Counted from the first letter of the stretch, positions 46,341 to 58,458 are shown. The stretch is 64,000 nt of DNA from Hordeum vulgare subsp. vulgare (GCF_904849725.1 NC_058518.1:328684581-328748580), one strand, 5' to 3'. A program made the numbers and translations. Notes: generated from the sequence alone by a model not told the origin.

Positions 46341-47035
46341 TGGAAGTGATACATTTTGATGTATGCAGTCCAATGGGTGCTGAGGCACGCAGTGGATATC
46401 ATTATGTTCTTACTTCAATGACGATTTGAGTAGATACTAGAGTATTTTCTTAATGAATCACAAGTCTGAAATATTGAAAAGTTCAATTCTGTTTCGGAGT
46501 GAAGTTCGTCGTAACAAGAGGATAAACTGTCTACGATATGATCATGGAAATGAATATCTGAGTTACGAGTTTTGGTACGCAGTTAAGACAGTGTCGAAAT
46601 TGTTTCGCGGTTCATGCCACCTAGAACATCATAGTGTGATGATGTGTCTGAACGTCATAGCCACACACTATTTGGTATGGTGCATGCTATGATGTCTCTT
46701 ATCGAATTACCACTATCGTTTATGGGTTAAGCATTAGAGACAACCGCATTCACTTTAAATAGGGCACCACGTATTTCCGTTGAGATGACACAGTATAGAC
46801 TGAGGTTTAGAGAAATCTAAACTGTCGTTTCTTGAAAGTTTGGGGCTTCGACACTTATGCGAAAAAGTTTCAGTCTGATAAGCTCGAACCCAAAGCGGAT
46901 AAATGCATCTTCATAGCATATCCAAAACAGTTGGGTACATCTCCTATCTCAGATCCGAAAGCAAAGTATTTGTTTCTAGAAACGGATCCTTTCTCGAGGA
47001 AAGTTTTCTCTCGAAAGAATTGAGTGGGAGGGTGG
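46341..47035 (+). pseudogene. Angela-type integrase remnant
   Basis: Fragments 46453-46692 (LRYDHGNEYLSYEF, with the second catalytic Asp) and 46832-47023 (KVWGFDTYAKKF...KADKCIFIAYP) match the integrase core and C-terminal part of BARE-type pol. The Glu of the catalytic triad is not recognisable and the frames are broken. Confidence 0.7.
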
Positions 47036-48637
47036 TAGAATTTGATGAGGTTATTGAACCATCACTTTGACCAGTGTGTAGCAGGGCGCAGGAAGTTGTT
47101 CCTGTGGCGCCTACACCAATTGAAGTGAAAGTTGATGATGGTGATCATCGAGCATCAGATCAACTTACTACAAGCCTCGTAGGTTGACAAGGTCGCGTAC
47201 TACTACAGAGTGGTAGGTAACCCTGTCTTGGAGGTCATGTTGTTGAGAAACAGTGAACCTACGAGTTATGGAGAAAGCAATGGTGGGCCCAGATTCCGAC
47301 AAATGGCTGGAAGCCATGAAATCCGAGAGAGGATCCATGTATGAAAACAAAGTGTAGACTTTGGAAGAACTACTTGATGGTCATAGGACTATTGAGTAAA
47401 GATGGATCTTTAGAAGGAAGACAGACAATGATAGTGATAAGTCACTATTAAGAAAAGCTCGACTTGTCGCAAAGATGTTTCCGACAAGATCAAACCGTTG
47501 ACTATGATGAGACTTTCTCACTCGTAGCGATGCTAAAAATCTGTTAGAATTATGTTAGTAGTTGCTGCATTATTTATGAAATATTGCATGTAGGATGTCA
47601 AAACATTGTTTCCTCGACGGTTTCCTTGATCAAACATTGTATGAGATACAACCATGAGGTTTCGTCAATCCTAAAGATACTAGCAAGTATGCAAGCTCCA
47701 GCGATCCTTTGAATGGACTGGTACAAGCATCTCGGAGTTGGGATATACACTTTGATGAGATGATCAAGGATTTTGGGTTTGTACAAGGTTTATGAGAAAC
47801 TTGTATTTCCAAAGAAGTGAGTGGGAGCACTATAGAATTTCTGATAAGTATATGTGGTTGAAATATTGTGGATCAGAAGTAATGTAGAATTTCTGTAAAG
47901 CATACAAGGTTGTTTGAAAGGAGTTTTTCAAAGGAATGCCTGGATTGAGCTACTTGAACGTTGAGCATCAAAGATCTATGGAGATAGATCGAAAGCGCTT
48001 AATGAAAGTTTCAACCAGATGCATGCCTTTACAAGTTTTGAAGGAGTTCAAAATAGATCAGCAAAGAAGGAGTTCTTGGTTGCGTTGTAAGGTGTGAATT
48101 TGAGTAAGACTCATAACCCGACCACGGCAGAATAAAGAGAATAGACGAAGGTCGTCTTGTATGCCTTAGCCGTAGAATCTGAAGTATGCCATGCTATGTA
48201 CCGCACCTGATGTGTGCCTTGACTCAAAGTCTGTTGAGAGGTACAGAGAGTGATCCATGATTGAATCACTAGCAGCGGTCAAAATTTATCCTTAGTAACT
48301 GATGGACTAAGGAATTTTTTCTCGATTATGGAGGTGGTTGAAGAGTTCGTCGTAAAGGGTTACGTCGATCCAAGCTTTGACACTAATCCGAATAACTATG
48401 AGTAGTGAAACGGATTCGTAGAGTAGACTAGATATTTGGAGTATTTCCGAATAGCACGTAGTAGCAGCATCTGTAAGATGACATAAAGATTTGTAAAGAA
48501 CGCACGGATCTGAAAGTTTCAGAACCGTTGACTAAAACCTCTCTCACGAGCAAGACGTGGTTAGACCCCATAACTATATGGGTGTTGGATTCGTTGGAAT
48601 TACATGGTGATGTGAACTAGATTATTGACTCTAGTGC
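47036..48637 (+). pseudogene. Angela-type RT and RNase H remnant
   Basis: WLEAMKSE (about 47305-47330) begins the Copia RT region. The degenerate block after 47440 corresponds to the VAKGF...DYDETFSPVA stretch. The region 48130-48240 matches the ...YAMLCTRPDVCLA block before RNase H, and KGYVDPSFDTNPNN (48355-48400) the RNase H start. Numerous stops. No enzyme can be made. Confidence 0.65.
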
Positions 48638-48648
48638 AAGTGGGAGAC
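48638..48648 (+). other. PPT of the Angela-type element
   Basis: AAGTGGGAGAC directly before the 3' LTR; standard for the family. Confidence 0.85.
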
Positions 48649-50413
48649 TGTTGGAAATATGCCCTAGAGGCAATAATAAATTAGTTATTATTATATTTCT
48701 TAGTTCATGATAATCGTTTATTATCCATGCTATAATTGTATTGACAGGAAACACAATACTTGTGTGGATACATAGACAAAACACTGTCCCTAGTAAGCCT
48801 CTAGTTGACTAGCTCGTTGATCAAAGATGGTCAAGGTTTCCTAGCTATAGGCAAGTGTTGTCACTTGATAACGGGATCACATCATTAGGAGAATCATGTG
48901 ATGGACGAGACCCAAACTAATAGACGTAGCATGTTGATCGTGTCATTTTGTTGCTACTGTTTTCTGCGTGTCAAGTATTTGTTCCTATGACCATGAGATC
49001 ATATAACTCACTGACACCGGAGGAATGCTTTGTGTGTATCAAACGTCACAACGTAACTTAGTTGAGTTAGTATGGATCGAGACTGGGATTTGTCACTCCG
49101 TGTGACGGAGAGGTATCTCGGGGCCCACTCGGTAATACAACATCACACACAAGCCTTGCAAGCAATGTGACTTAGTATAAGTTGCGGGATCTTGTATTAC
49201 GGAACGAGTAAAGAGACTTGCCGGTAAACGAGATTGAAATAGGTATGCAGATACTGACGATCGAATCTCGGGCAAGTAACATACCGAAGGACAAAGGGAA
49301 TGACATACGGGATTGTATGAATGCTTGGCACTAAGGTTCAAACGATAAGATCTTCGTAGAATATGTAGGATCCAATATGGGCATCCAGGTCCCGCTATTG
49401 GATATTGACCGAGGAGTCTCTCGGGTCATGTCTACATAGTTCTCGAACCCGCAGGGTCTGCACACTTAAGGTTCGACGTTGTTTTATGCGTATTTGAGTT
49501 ATATGGTTGGTTACCGAATGTTGTTCGGAGTCCCGGATGAGATCACGGACGTCACGAGGGTTTCCGGAATGGTCCGGAAATGAAGATTGATATATAGGTT
49601 GACCTCATTTGATTACCGGAAGGTTTTCGGAGTTACCGGGAATGACGAATGGGTTCCGGGAGTTCATCGGGGGGGCAACCCACCCCGGGGAAGCCCATAG
49701 GCATTGAGGGTGGCGCACCAGCCCTTAGTGGGCTGGTGGGACAGCCCAAAAGAGCCCTATGCTCATTGGAAGAAAAATCAAAGAGAAAAGGAAAAAAAAG
49801 AAGGAGGTGGGAAAGGGAAGAAGGACTCCACCTTCCAAACCAACTAGGACTCGGTTTGGGAAGGGGAGACTTTCCCCTTAGGTTCGGCCGACCCCCTTGG
49901 GAGTCCTTGGACCCCAAGGCAAGGCTCCCCCTCCTCCTCCTATATATAGTGGGGTTTTAGGGCTGATTTGAGACGACTTCTCCACGGCAGCCCGACCACA
50001 TACCTCCACGGTTTTTCCTCTAGATCGCGTTTCTGCGGAGCTCGGGCGGAGCCCTGCTGAAATAAGATCACCACCAACCTCCGGAGCGACGTCACGCTAC
50101 CGGAGAACTCATCTACCTCTCCGTCTCTCTTGCTGGATCAAGAAGGCCGAGATCATCGTCGAGTTGTACGTGTGCTGAACGCGGAGGTGCCGTCCGTTCG
50201 GTACTAGATCGTGGGACTGATCGAGGGACGGTTCGCCGGGCGGATCGAGGGACGTGAGGACGTTCCACTACATCAACCGCGTTCACTAACGCTTCCGCTG
50301 TGCCGTCTACAAGGGTACGTAGATCGAACATCCCCTCTCGTAGATGGACATCACCATGATAGGTCTTCGTGCGCGTAGGAAATTTTTTGTTTCCCATGCG
50401 ACGTTCCCCAACA
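48649..50413 (+). repeat. 3' LTR of the Angela-type element (1765 bp)
   Basis: Very similar to the 5' LTR but lacks about 41 bases at 49058/49059, where the 5' LTR has the segment following GTAACT at about 42247. TATA box at 49940-49949. Followed by TSD gatgg. Confidence 0.95.
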
Positions 50414-51411
50414 GATGGCACTCAGAAACTTGAATGAGCAGGCTGATGCTTAACCATCTGCTTTTGTTCGGGCTATGAGGACTGTGGTGTTGTTGAAGGT
50501 TTTGGCACTGGTTTAACCTTTTGAGGCAATTTCTCTTTTGGCACTAAGGCCTTTGGTTTTTTTGGCACAGTCTTTATCTAACGAATAGCTGCACGAGAGG
50601 CTTCAGCAGCTGAAGAGGTGGCTGCACTCGTAGCAGTAGCAGATTCCTCATTGAATTTCTTCACTACAGGTTGTGCTTTCCTCTGTAGCTTAGGCAAATG
50701 TTTGTCTTTCTCCTCAGGGTAATCCTAAATTGTTTCAACACTTGAGGGATGTGTAACCTGTTGATTACCCAGAGGAGGCCTCTTGCATGGTGGCTTGAGG
50801 GCGAATTTCTTCGCATATTTTGGAGTTACATAGCGATATTCCTTCCACTCCTTGATCCAACTGCGTTCGATTTTCTAAAGCCTTATCTTGCGCTTCGCCA
50901 TGGTTTCTTTACCATATATTTCCTCATCAGGAGTGCAGTAGTCAGCATAAATTTCTTCTGGAATATCAGCTGCAATGTTCTGTTCGAGTTTCTTTCCTCC
51001 TTTTTGCTTTTTGTCATCTTCCATTTTCTTCAACTGAGGCTTTTGTTGAGGAATTTGCACTCTTGAAGATTCTGATGACACTGGTAAATTTTTTTCGAGG
51101 AACGCTGCAAATGAGTTAAGTTGATGAGAACCTAGTGATTCATCAGATGACATTTTGTATCTGTGAACAGAGTATGGGTGCGAAGAATTTGGAGAGGTCA
51201 TATGCTTCTCAGATTTGAAGAAATTGAAATTTGTTAGAAGTTGTGGAATTTGACCAGTGGGTTGAGGAATTTGACTAAGCATTCTGATCTTGGGTTCCAG
51301 AGTTGTGCAGATTCGAGAATTTACACAATTGAGGAATCTAATGAAGAATTTGAGTGGCTTAGTGAAATTCATCAAGTGTTTGAGGAATGAGTGTGCGAGG
51401 CTGACAGACAC
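50414..51411 (-). pseudogene. M2 envelope-position ORF, N-terminal part
   Basis: The frame 51411-50875 encodes an N-terminal region with a Gln/Lys-rich segment (PQQKPQLKKMEDDKKQKGGK) and an acidic stretch (EEIYADYCTPDEEIYG). It is followed after a stop by frame-broken Lys/Pro-rich sequence to the Angela insertion. Translation could start at an ATG in this exon (51201 or 51153), or at 51502 after splicing of the 76-bp intron-like segment (51486-51411), which joins in frame. The 5' region with its own promoter-like elements is described at 51411-51836. Confidence 0.65.
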
Positions 51412-51486
51412 TGAGGAAAAACAGATTTCACGGATCTAAAGTGGAATAATAAATTAATAGAGGCAGTAAAATAAGATTTTAATTAC
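51411..51486 (-). other. Candidate intron (76 bp) before the M2 third ORF
   Basis: On the minus strand it begins G|GTAATT and ends CTGTTTTTCCTCAG. It is AT-rich between GC-rich upstream and mixed downstream sequence, with a pyrimidine tract before the AG. Removing it joins the 16-nt coding start at 51502-51487 in frame to the third ORF. Inferred from sequence only. Confidence 0.55.
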
Positions 51487-51836
51487 CGTGAGCGAAGAAC
51501 ATGAAGAACAGAAGTAGTAAAAATGAGAAGCTCTTCGGTTCAGATATTCTGCGCCCTAACTTGGCGGCAGAAGTCAGCTACGGCGGTGGCGGAGGAAGAG
51601 ATTCCGCTTCCGGCGTGAGTTCGGCGACGGCGACGGCAAGGCAGTGAAGCTGTTCCTCACCGGCGTCGAGTTTGCTTGCGGTGGCGCTAGGGTCGAGCTC
51701 GAGCAGAGAGGTGACGAGAGGACAAAGGGTTTTAACTGAGGGGGGTAAGGACCTATTTATAGATCTGGTGAAAAACCATTTGGGCGAATCTTTCAGACTG
51801 AACTGCCCTTGCCTATTCGTCTCCACACGACACGTG
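51487..51836 (-). promoter_or_regulatory. Plant-type promoter and leader before the M2 third ORF
   Basis: On the minus strand a CCACGTGTC box (CACGTG core 51836-51831, G-box/ABRE type) lies about 70 bases before TATAAATAGG (51761-51752). A GC-rich leader of about 220 bases follows with no ATG until 51502. GATAAG (near 51872) is a further plant-type motif. The 88-codon frame over this stretch is Pro/Ser-rich and I treat it as accidental. This is not LTR sequence of this element and resembles a host promoter. Activity is untested. Confidence 0.55.
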
Positions 51837-51903
51837 GAGCCCACGATTGAAGCGGTGGAGATCGTGCTTATCCGATCGTGGGAAGTGGGTTCAGTTACTG
51901 TGT

Positions 51904-52476
51904 AACGATATAAAATTCACTTTCGAAGATTTGAGGATTTATTTGCAAAATCCTCAGCTAACAAGGACACATTGAGGATTTTGAACAAGTTTCAAGTAGA
52001 ACGCATATGAAGAATTGAATAGACTGGGTGAGTATAGCATAGAGGGGAGTAGGGTCCGATCACATTCACTTAGATGAAGTATCAAATTGAAGAAATAACT
52101 ATAAGTGAATACTGTTGAGGACTTTGAAATCACAGTGTATATATATATATATATCTAGGCAAATGAAAATCATCAAGTGTTTTGAAGATTTTGAAAAACT
52201 TGAGGATTTTGTGACAAAGCGTCAGGTTGATGAATTTCAACTTTGAAGAAGAAGCACCTTGAAGGTTTTCAAAGTTGGGTGGTGGCGTGACCCACCATAT
52301 AAGAATGATGATTTCACGCACTGTGTACAATTGTTGTAGGGCCCTGAGAACCAAATTCTTCATTAATTTCCTCACACTAAGAGTGATATTCTTCATTTAT
52401 TGAAGAAAATCGATTCTTCGTGTGTTGCACATCTAAGTCATCAATTTTGCATAAGTGTTAGGATGTGTGCATGTTT
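51904..52476 (-). other. M2 region between pol and the internal promoter
   Basis: About 570 bases after the pol stop with no gene; includes a (TA)n run at 52138-52156. Confidence 0.65.
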
Positions 52477-53181
52477 TCACAAAACGTTTGAAGACTCTAA
52501 GATACTTAGCTCACACCTCAACTTGCAAAACCTTTTCTCATCCAAGGGCTTAGTGAAAATATTTGCTAGTTGATCGTTAGTCTTCACATGGTCAATGATG
52601 ATATTTCCCTTGAGGACATGATCCCGAAGAAAATGATGACGAATCTGGATGTGCTTAGTCTTTGAGTGTTGTACTGGGTTGTATGCAATCTTTATTGCAC
52701 TCTCATTGTTGCAGTAGAGAGGCACAGTCTTCATGTTGATGACGTAGTCTTTGAGGGTTTGCTTCATCCATAGCAATTGAGCACAGCATGATCCAACAGC
52801 AATGTACTCAGCTTCGGCAGTGGAGAGAGAAACACAATTCTGCTTCTTTGAGGACCAGCACACTAATGATCTTCCGAGGAAATGACAAGTGCCAGATGTT
52901 GACTTGCGATCCACACGGTCACCAACATAGTCAGAATCAGAATATCCCACAAGGTGAAGATTTGAGCCCTTGGGGTACCATAATCCTAGTGTTGGTGTGT
53001 GAGCTAAGTATCGAAGAATATGATTCACAGCCTTATGGTGTGATTCCTTCGGTTTTGCTTAAAAACGAGCACAATTGCAAACACTAAGCATTATCTCTGG
53101 CCTAGATGCACATATATATAATAAAGAGCCAATCATCAAGCGATATACCTGTTGATCGAAATCTTTACCATTTTCGTCACT
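52477..53181 (-). pseudogene. M2 pol: RNase H
   Basis: The minus-strand frame 53028-52477 contains the Copia RNase H landmarks GYSDSDYVGDRVDRKSTSG, LVCWSSKKQNCVSLSTAEAEY and the terminal KTNDQLANIFTKPLD. This domain removes RNA from the hybrid during cDNA synthesis. It is separated from RT by a frame change around 53060-53180, so pol is not continuous. Confidence 0.88.
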
Positions 53182-53870
53182 TCAAAGGTGGCCGTTGGTA
53201 GGCATGGGAGTCTTGGCGCCTTTGCATTCATCCATGTCAAATTTCCTCATAACATCCTTGAGGTATTTCTCCTGTGATATGAAGATGCCATTACGTTGTT
53301 GACGAATTTGAAGACCTAAGAAGAATTTCAGCTCCCCCATCATAGACATATGATATTCTTCACTCATCATGTAAGCAAATTCATCACTGTAGCGTTTGTG
53401 AGTACAACCAAATATGATGTCATCAACATATATTTGGCACACAAATAGCTCGTTATCATAGGATTTAGTGAAAAGAGTTGGATCAAGTGAACCAGGTTTG
53501 AAGCCTTTCTTCATGAGGAATTCCTTCAATGTATCATACCACGCCCTAGGGGCTTGTTTGAGGCCATAAAGTGCCTTTTTGAGTCTGAAGACTTTGTCTG
53601 GATTCTTCGGATCCTCAAAACCTGGGGGCTGAGCAACATATACTTCTTCCTCAAGCTTACCATTGAGGAATGCACCTTTCACATCCATTTGATATAAAGT
53701 AATGTTATGATGATTAGCATAAGCAAGTAGAATTCGAATAGCTTCAAGTCTAGCAACGGGTGCAAAAGTTTCATCAAAATCAATTCCTTCAACATGTGTG
53801 TAGACTTGGGATACAAGTCGTGCCTTATCCCTCACCAATTGACCATCCCCATCTTGCTTGTTTCAGAAAA
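53182..53870 (-). pseudogene. M2 pol: reverse transcriptase
   Basis: The frame 53838-53182 encodes Copia RT blocks in order: [75 protein letters not shown] and the catalytic YVDDIIF. The usual KGY/KGF at VSQVYT and the exit into RNase H are altered, and a stop near 53863 cuts it from upstream. Confidence 0.9.
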
Positions 53871-54303
53871 TCCACTTGGTGCCGATGATATTGTGCTTGC
53901 GAGGATCTGGTCGTTTGACAAGTTCCCACACGTCATTTAGCTTGAATTGAAGAAGTTCATCTTGCATGGCTTCAATCCACTCAGTTTCCATGAAAGCCTG
54001 AGCAACTTTTGAAGGTTCTGTGATAGACACAAAAGAGGAATGCCCACAAAAGTTAACTAAATGTGAAGCTTTTGAGCGAGTGAGAGGACCTGGCGCGTCG
54101 GTGTCATCGAGGATTTTGTGAAGTTCTACTTCATTTGCAATCCTTGGATGAGCTGGTTGAGGATTTTGTCTGGGCTGAGGAATTTGATCTGGAGAAATTT
54201 CCTGAGGAGCACCTTCTTGAATTTCATCAGTGTTGGGGACGATTTCTTCAGCAATTTCCTCAGTAGGAACAATGTCTTCAGTAGCTTTTTACTTGATTGC
54301 TTC
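53871..54303 (-). pseudogene. M2 pol: integrase-RT linker
   Basis: Minus-strand sequence encodes the acidic, Gln/Glu-rich linker and the start of RT (ETEWIEAMQDELLQF-like reading around 53990-53945) in broken frames. Placement between the two enzymes fits SIRE-type pol. Confidence 0.65.
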
Positions 54304-55587
54304 CTAAGGAGATAATTTATCTGGGATAGGGGGCAATTGCTCTCTTTGCGAGCCATTAGTTTCATCGAACCGCACATCTACAGTTTCATCAACCTTGTTG
54401 TGATAGGTGTTGAATACTCTGTAGGTGTGCGAGTCCTTTCCGTAACCAATCATAAAACCCTCATGTGCTTTAGGTGCAAATTTTGCGCTATGGTGAGGAT
54501 CTCTAATCCAACATCTTGCACCGAAGACTTTGAAATAACTTACATTGGGTTTCTTGTCAGTGAGGAGTTCATATGAGGTTTTCTTGAGGAATTTGTGAAG
54601 ATATACCCTGTTGATGATGTGGCAAGCAGTGTTGATTGCTTCAGGCCAGAAACGACGAGGAGTCTGATATTCTTCAAGCATAGTCCATGCGATTTCAACC
54701 AGAGTCCTGTTCTTTCTTTCAACGACGTCGTTGTGTTGAGGAGTATAAGGAGGAGATAATTCATGAGTAATACCGAGTTCATCAAGGTAATCATCAAGAC
54801 CGGTGTTTTTGAATTATGTCCCATTATCACTCCTGATGTGTTTGATCTTGACGTCGAAGTTCGTCGAGGCCCTTGAGGAAAATCGTTTGAAGACTTCCTG
54901 CACTTCAGTTTTATACAGAATGATATGCACCCAAGTATATCTAGAATAATCATCAACTATGACAAAGCCATATAAAGATGTTGCATTGGTTAGAGTAGCA
55001 TAATGAGTAGGTCCAAATCGATCCATGTGAAGCAATTTAAATGGACGATTACTAGTCATGATAGTCTTCGAGGGGTGTTTGGGTCTGGTCATTTTTCCAG
55101 ACCCACAAGCACCGCAGAGGTGGTCCTTGAGGAATTTGACTGATTCGATGCCAATGACATGCTTCTTCTTCGCCACTGTGTGCAAATTCCTCATGCCTGC
55201 ATGACCAATTCTTCGATGCCATAGCCAGCCTTCCGAGGTTTTTGCTAGTAAGCATGTGGCTGATTGAGGACCTGTGGAAAAATCAACAATGTACAAATCT
55301 CCTCTCCTAACACCTTCGAAGACTTTGGACCTATCAGATTCCATGATGACTACACATCTATATTTTCCAAAGATAACAACCATATCAAGATCACAAAGCA
55401 TTGAGACTGACATGAGGATAAACCCAAGGGATTCGACAAGCATCACTTTGTCCATGTGCTTGTCCTTGGAAATAGCCACTTTGCCAAGTCCCAATACCTT
55501 GCTTTTACCTTTGTTAGCATATGTGATTTGCTTCAGTGGTGATGGAGTCAGTGGCATATTCATCAACAAGCTTTTAACACCAATCAT
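54304..55587 (-). pseudogene. M2 pol: end of protease, pre-integrase and integrase
   Basis: The frame 55587-54814 contains the pre-integrase zinc region (LWHRRIGHAGMRNLHTVAKK, then CGACGSGKMTRPKHPSK), the first catalytic Asp in LLHMDRFGPTHYA, and the second in HIRSDNGT. A stop immediately follows at about 54814. The rest continues with HNDVVERKNRTL (catalytic Glu, about 54740) and 54681-54304 (LEEYQTPRRFWPEAINTACHI...FKVFGARCWI). The usual Leu in LLHMDLFGP is Arg here. Broken by the stop and a frame change. Confidence 0.88.
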
Positions 55588-56996
55588 GTGGTGTGTGCAA
55601 CTACTACATCAAAAACCCACTCGGTACTCTTGGGTTTGTCATCCTGTAGATGAATTAGTACAGCTTACCATCTCATATGCTTCAGACTTGAAGAATATGA
55701 TATCAATTTCATCAGATAGGAATTTCATCATAAACAGTAAATTTGAGGACGTGTTAAATGTTATCATTTCATCAATTTTAGCTTGCGTCCAATCAAGCAT
55801 TTTCCTCAGGTCTCCAGTAAATTCTTCAGATGAAGATTTTCATCTGGAGACCTGACCTGCAGAAGTGATTAGTTCAATTTCTTCACCACCCACACCTCAA
55901 GGGATGGCAAAGAGTTCATCATCCTGCGAGCACCATATGAGAAAGGGGGCATTGAAGCTAATGCACTTCTCTTCACAGTAGGGGGTTAGAGTACTCAAAT
56001 GAATAGGCACAGAAGTTCTTGGAGGATTTATGAACATAATGATTTGAGGTATAATGCTCATATTCATATCCCTTGTAATTTCCCTGCATATCAGAAGCAT
56101 TAGCACGAGTACGAGCATAGTTTTGCCTATTTGAGGATTTTGATCCTCTTGAAGACTTTGGTACACCTGAGGAATTTGATCTGAGGTTCTGGTTCTTCAC
56201 TTGTGGTGTCATGAGGACCTTCACCTAAAGATTTTCCAAGCAACTTTTGGGGACCCAGATTTTCCTCACGGGTGGTCCATTCCTGCATTTAGTTCCAACA
56301 TATCGAGCAAATACTTCACCAGATTGATTTTTGAACAGTTTATAGTTGGAGTCAAAATGACTCATCTGAGGAATAGGATAATTCACATGCAAAGCATGTT
56401 AGATTGGATGGATCAACATGAGGTCCTTTAGCAGCAACCCATGAGGCTTTGGGATACTGCTCACGTTTCCAGTATGATCCATCAGCATTCAGTTTTCTTT
56501 CAAAGGCAATTCCTTCTTTCCTCGGGTTCCTGTTTAAAATCTAATTTTTTGAGCACATCGAAAAGGGTTTGATGCCCTTTCACACTTTTTTACATGCCTG
56601 TCACATACAATTCCTTCAGACCTGCATTTTCGCGAGTGACATTTGTGGTTTCCTCAAGTGAGGAATTTGTTACCAAAGGAGCAGTTGAAGAATTTGTAGC
56701 AATAGAAGCATTTGATGATTCTGGTGAAGAATTGGCAGTTTCACGTTCGATGCAGTTGAGACATGGTGGAGTGAATTCAAGCTGAGCGACACTGATCTGT
56801 TGAGCAAGTAAGGAATCGTTTTCCATTCGAAGATCATCATGAGACATCTTCAACTTCTCAAGATCAAGTTTCCTTTGAAGAAATTCATGGAAAGTTTCTC
56901 ATGATCAGTCAAGAGTGTGCCATAACGATCTTGAAGACTATCAAATCTGGACTGAAGACTTTTCACATATTTAGTGAGGATTTGGGTATGATTCAT
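55588..56996 (-). pseudogene. M2 gag C-terminal extension and protease region
   Basis: Minus-strand fragments include a Ser/Asn-rich coiled-coil segment (56853-56590, MSHDDLRMENDSLLAQQI) and decayed sequence where the protease DSG motif should be. No protease active site can be read with confidence. This length between gag and integrase is normal for SIRE-type elements. Confidence 0.6.
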
Positions 56997-58391
56997 TTAA
57001 TCATTCAACATGTCATCGCTTCTATCTAGCAGTTTTTGAAGCTTTTCAATGGCACTTTGTTGTTTAGTTGCAATGTTGGCAAGTTTACTGTAACTGGGTT
57101 TTTTATAATCATCGGGTTCACAGTCACTTGAATCAGAGGAGGAAGTGTCATTCGGTACCTTTGAACCTTTTGCCATGAAGCAATAGGTTGGAGCGAAGTC
57201 ATCAGCATAGTCATCAGTGTAGATAGCGTTGTCATTTTCTTCAAGATTGAAGATTGACTTGCTGACGAATGTGGTAGCGAGTGCAAGACTTGCCACACCA
57301 GACTCCGAGTCTTCTTCAGAACCTTCCTCTTCATCACATTCCTCGGATTCTTACTCAGAATCTATTTCCTTGCCAATGAGTGCCCGAGCCTTTCTGAAAC
57401 TAGTCTTCTTGTGCGATGAGGACTTTGAGGATGAGGATTTTGAAGATTTCTCCTTTTTCTTCGAGTCATCAGAACTTTCATCCTTGTATTTCTTCTTCTT
57501 TGATTCCTTCACCGAGCGAGGACAATCAACAATGTAGTGACCAGATTTCTTGCATTTGTGGCAGGTTCTTTTCTTGTAGTCCTCAGATGAAGATTCTGAT
57601 TTCCTCATATCTCTTCTTGAAGATTTACCAAACTGGCCATGCCTTGTAAAATTCTGGAGTTTCCTCACGAGCATTGCAAGCTCCTGTCCAAGTTCTTCAG
57701 GATCCCCAATGCTGCAATGTGAGTCTTCTTCTTCAGATGAGGAAATTGCTTTGGCCTTCAGCGCATGAGGTCTAGAGTAGCTTGGTCCATACATATCTCT
57801 CTTTTCTTCCTGGTAAAACTCATGAATATTGAGTCTTTCGAGTATGTCAGCAGGATCAAGCATCTTATAGTCTGCTCTTTCTTGAATCATCAGAACCAGT
57901 GTATTAAATGATGAATCCAAAGATCTTATCAGTTTCTTCACAACTTCATGGTCAGTAATGTCTCGAGCTTCGAGTGCTGGCAGTTCATTTGAGATATCAG
58001 TGAGGCGATCAAAGGTATCTTGGCAGCTTTCATTGTCAAGCGTCTTGAAGCGATTGCAAAGAACATCAACATGAGAGTCACGCTGAGTTGAGATTCCTTC
58101 ATTGACTTCGGACAGCCTATCCCAGATAAGCTTCGTTGTGCCCAAAGCACTCACTCTTCCATACTGACCTTTTCTCACATGGCCACAGATGATATTCTTC
58201 GCTTGAGAATCAAGTTGCTTGAATTTCTTCACATCAGCGGCAGAGACAGTAGCAGCGACGGAGGGAATGCCATGTTCCACAATGTACCAGAGATCATTGT
58301 CAATAGCTTGAAGATGCATCTACATCTTGGTCTTCCAGTAGGGAAAGTCCTTTCCTTCGAAGGTAGGACATCCTGGAGTAACCTTGATCAT
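56997..58391 (-). pseudogene. M2 gag with CCHC zinc knuckle
   Basis: One minus-strand frame runs from ATG 58391 (MIKVTPGCPTFEGKDFPYWK) to 56997, broken by a TAG at 58322-58320 and a TAA at 57353-57351. It contains the UBN2-type gag domain (IWDRLSEVNEG, ALEARDITDHEVVKKLIRSL), an acidic region, and the zinc knuckle CHKCKKSGHYIVDC (C-x2-C-x4-H-x4-C). A long Lys/Ser-rich tract and a Tyr/Asp-rich tail follow. The product would form the particle and bind RNA. Two stops aside, the frame is well preserved. Confidence 0.88.
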
Positions 58392-58458
58392 ACCTGTAGT
58401 CAACATAATTAAATTCCAGGTGGTTAAACTGAAATCACACAGAACAAGGGAGTACCTT

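Larger units (their letters stand above)
41837..50413 (+). mobile_element. Full-length BARE1/WIS/Angela-type Copia, coding region decayed (8577 bp)
   Basis: Two LTRs (41837-43658 and 48649-50413) with TGTTGG...CCAACA ends; perfect TSD gatgg at 41832-41836 and 50414-50418. The 5-kb interior keeps the order gag, protease, integrase, RT, RNase H only as fragments with many stops. The LTRs are much better preserved than the coding region. A non-autonomous, trans-mobilised copy would explain that better than post-insertion decay alone. It inserted into the third ORF of M2. Confidence 0.95.

Noticed and set aside
33285..50413. The two Angela insertions as one large element
   Set aside because: Each has its own perfect TSD (tttga and gatgg) and they sit in different host elements.
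51578..51844. 88-codon frame as a gene
   Set aside because: It overlaps the G-box and TATA motifs and the GC-rich leader; the composition is what a GC-rich leader gives by chance.
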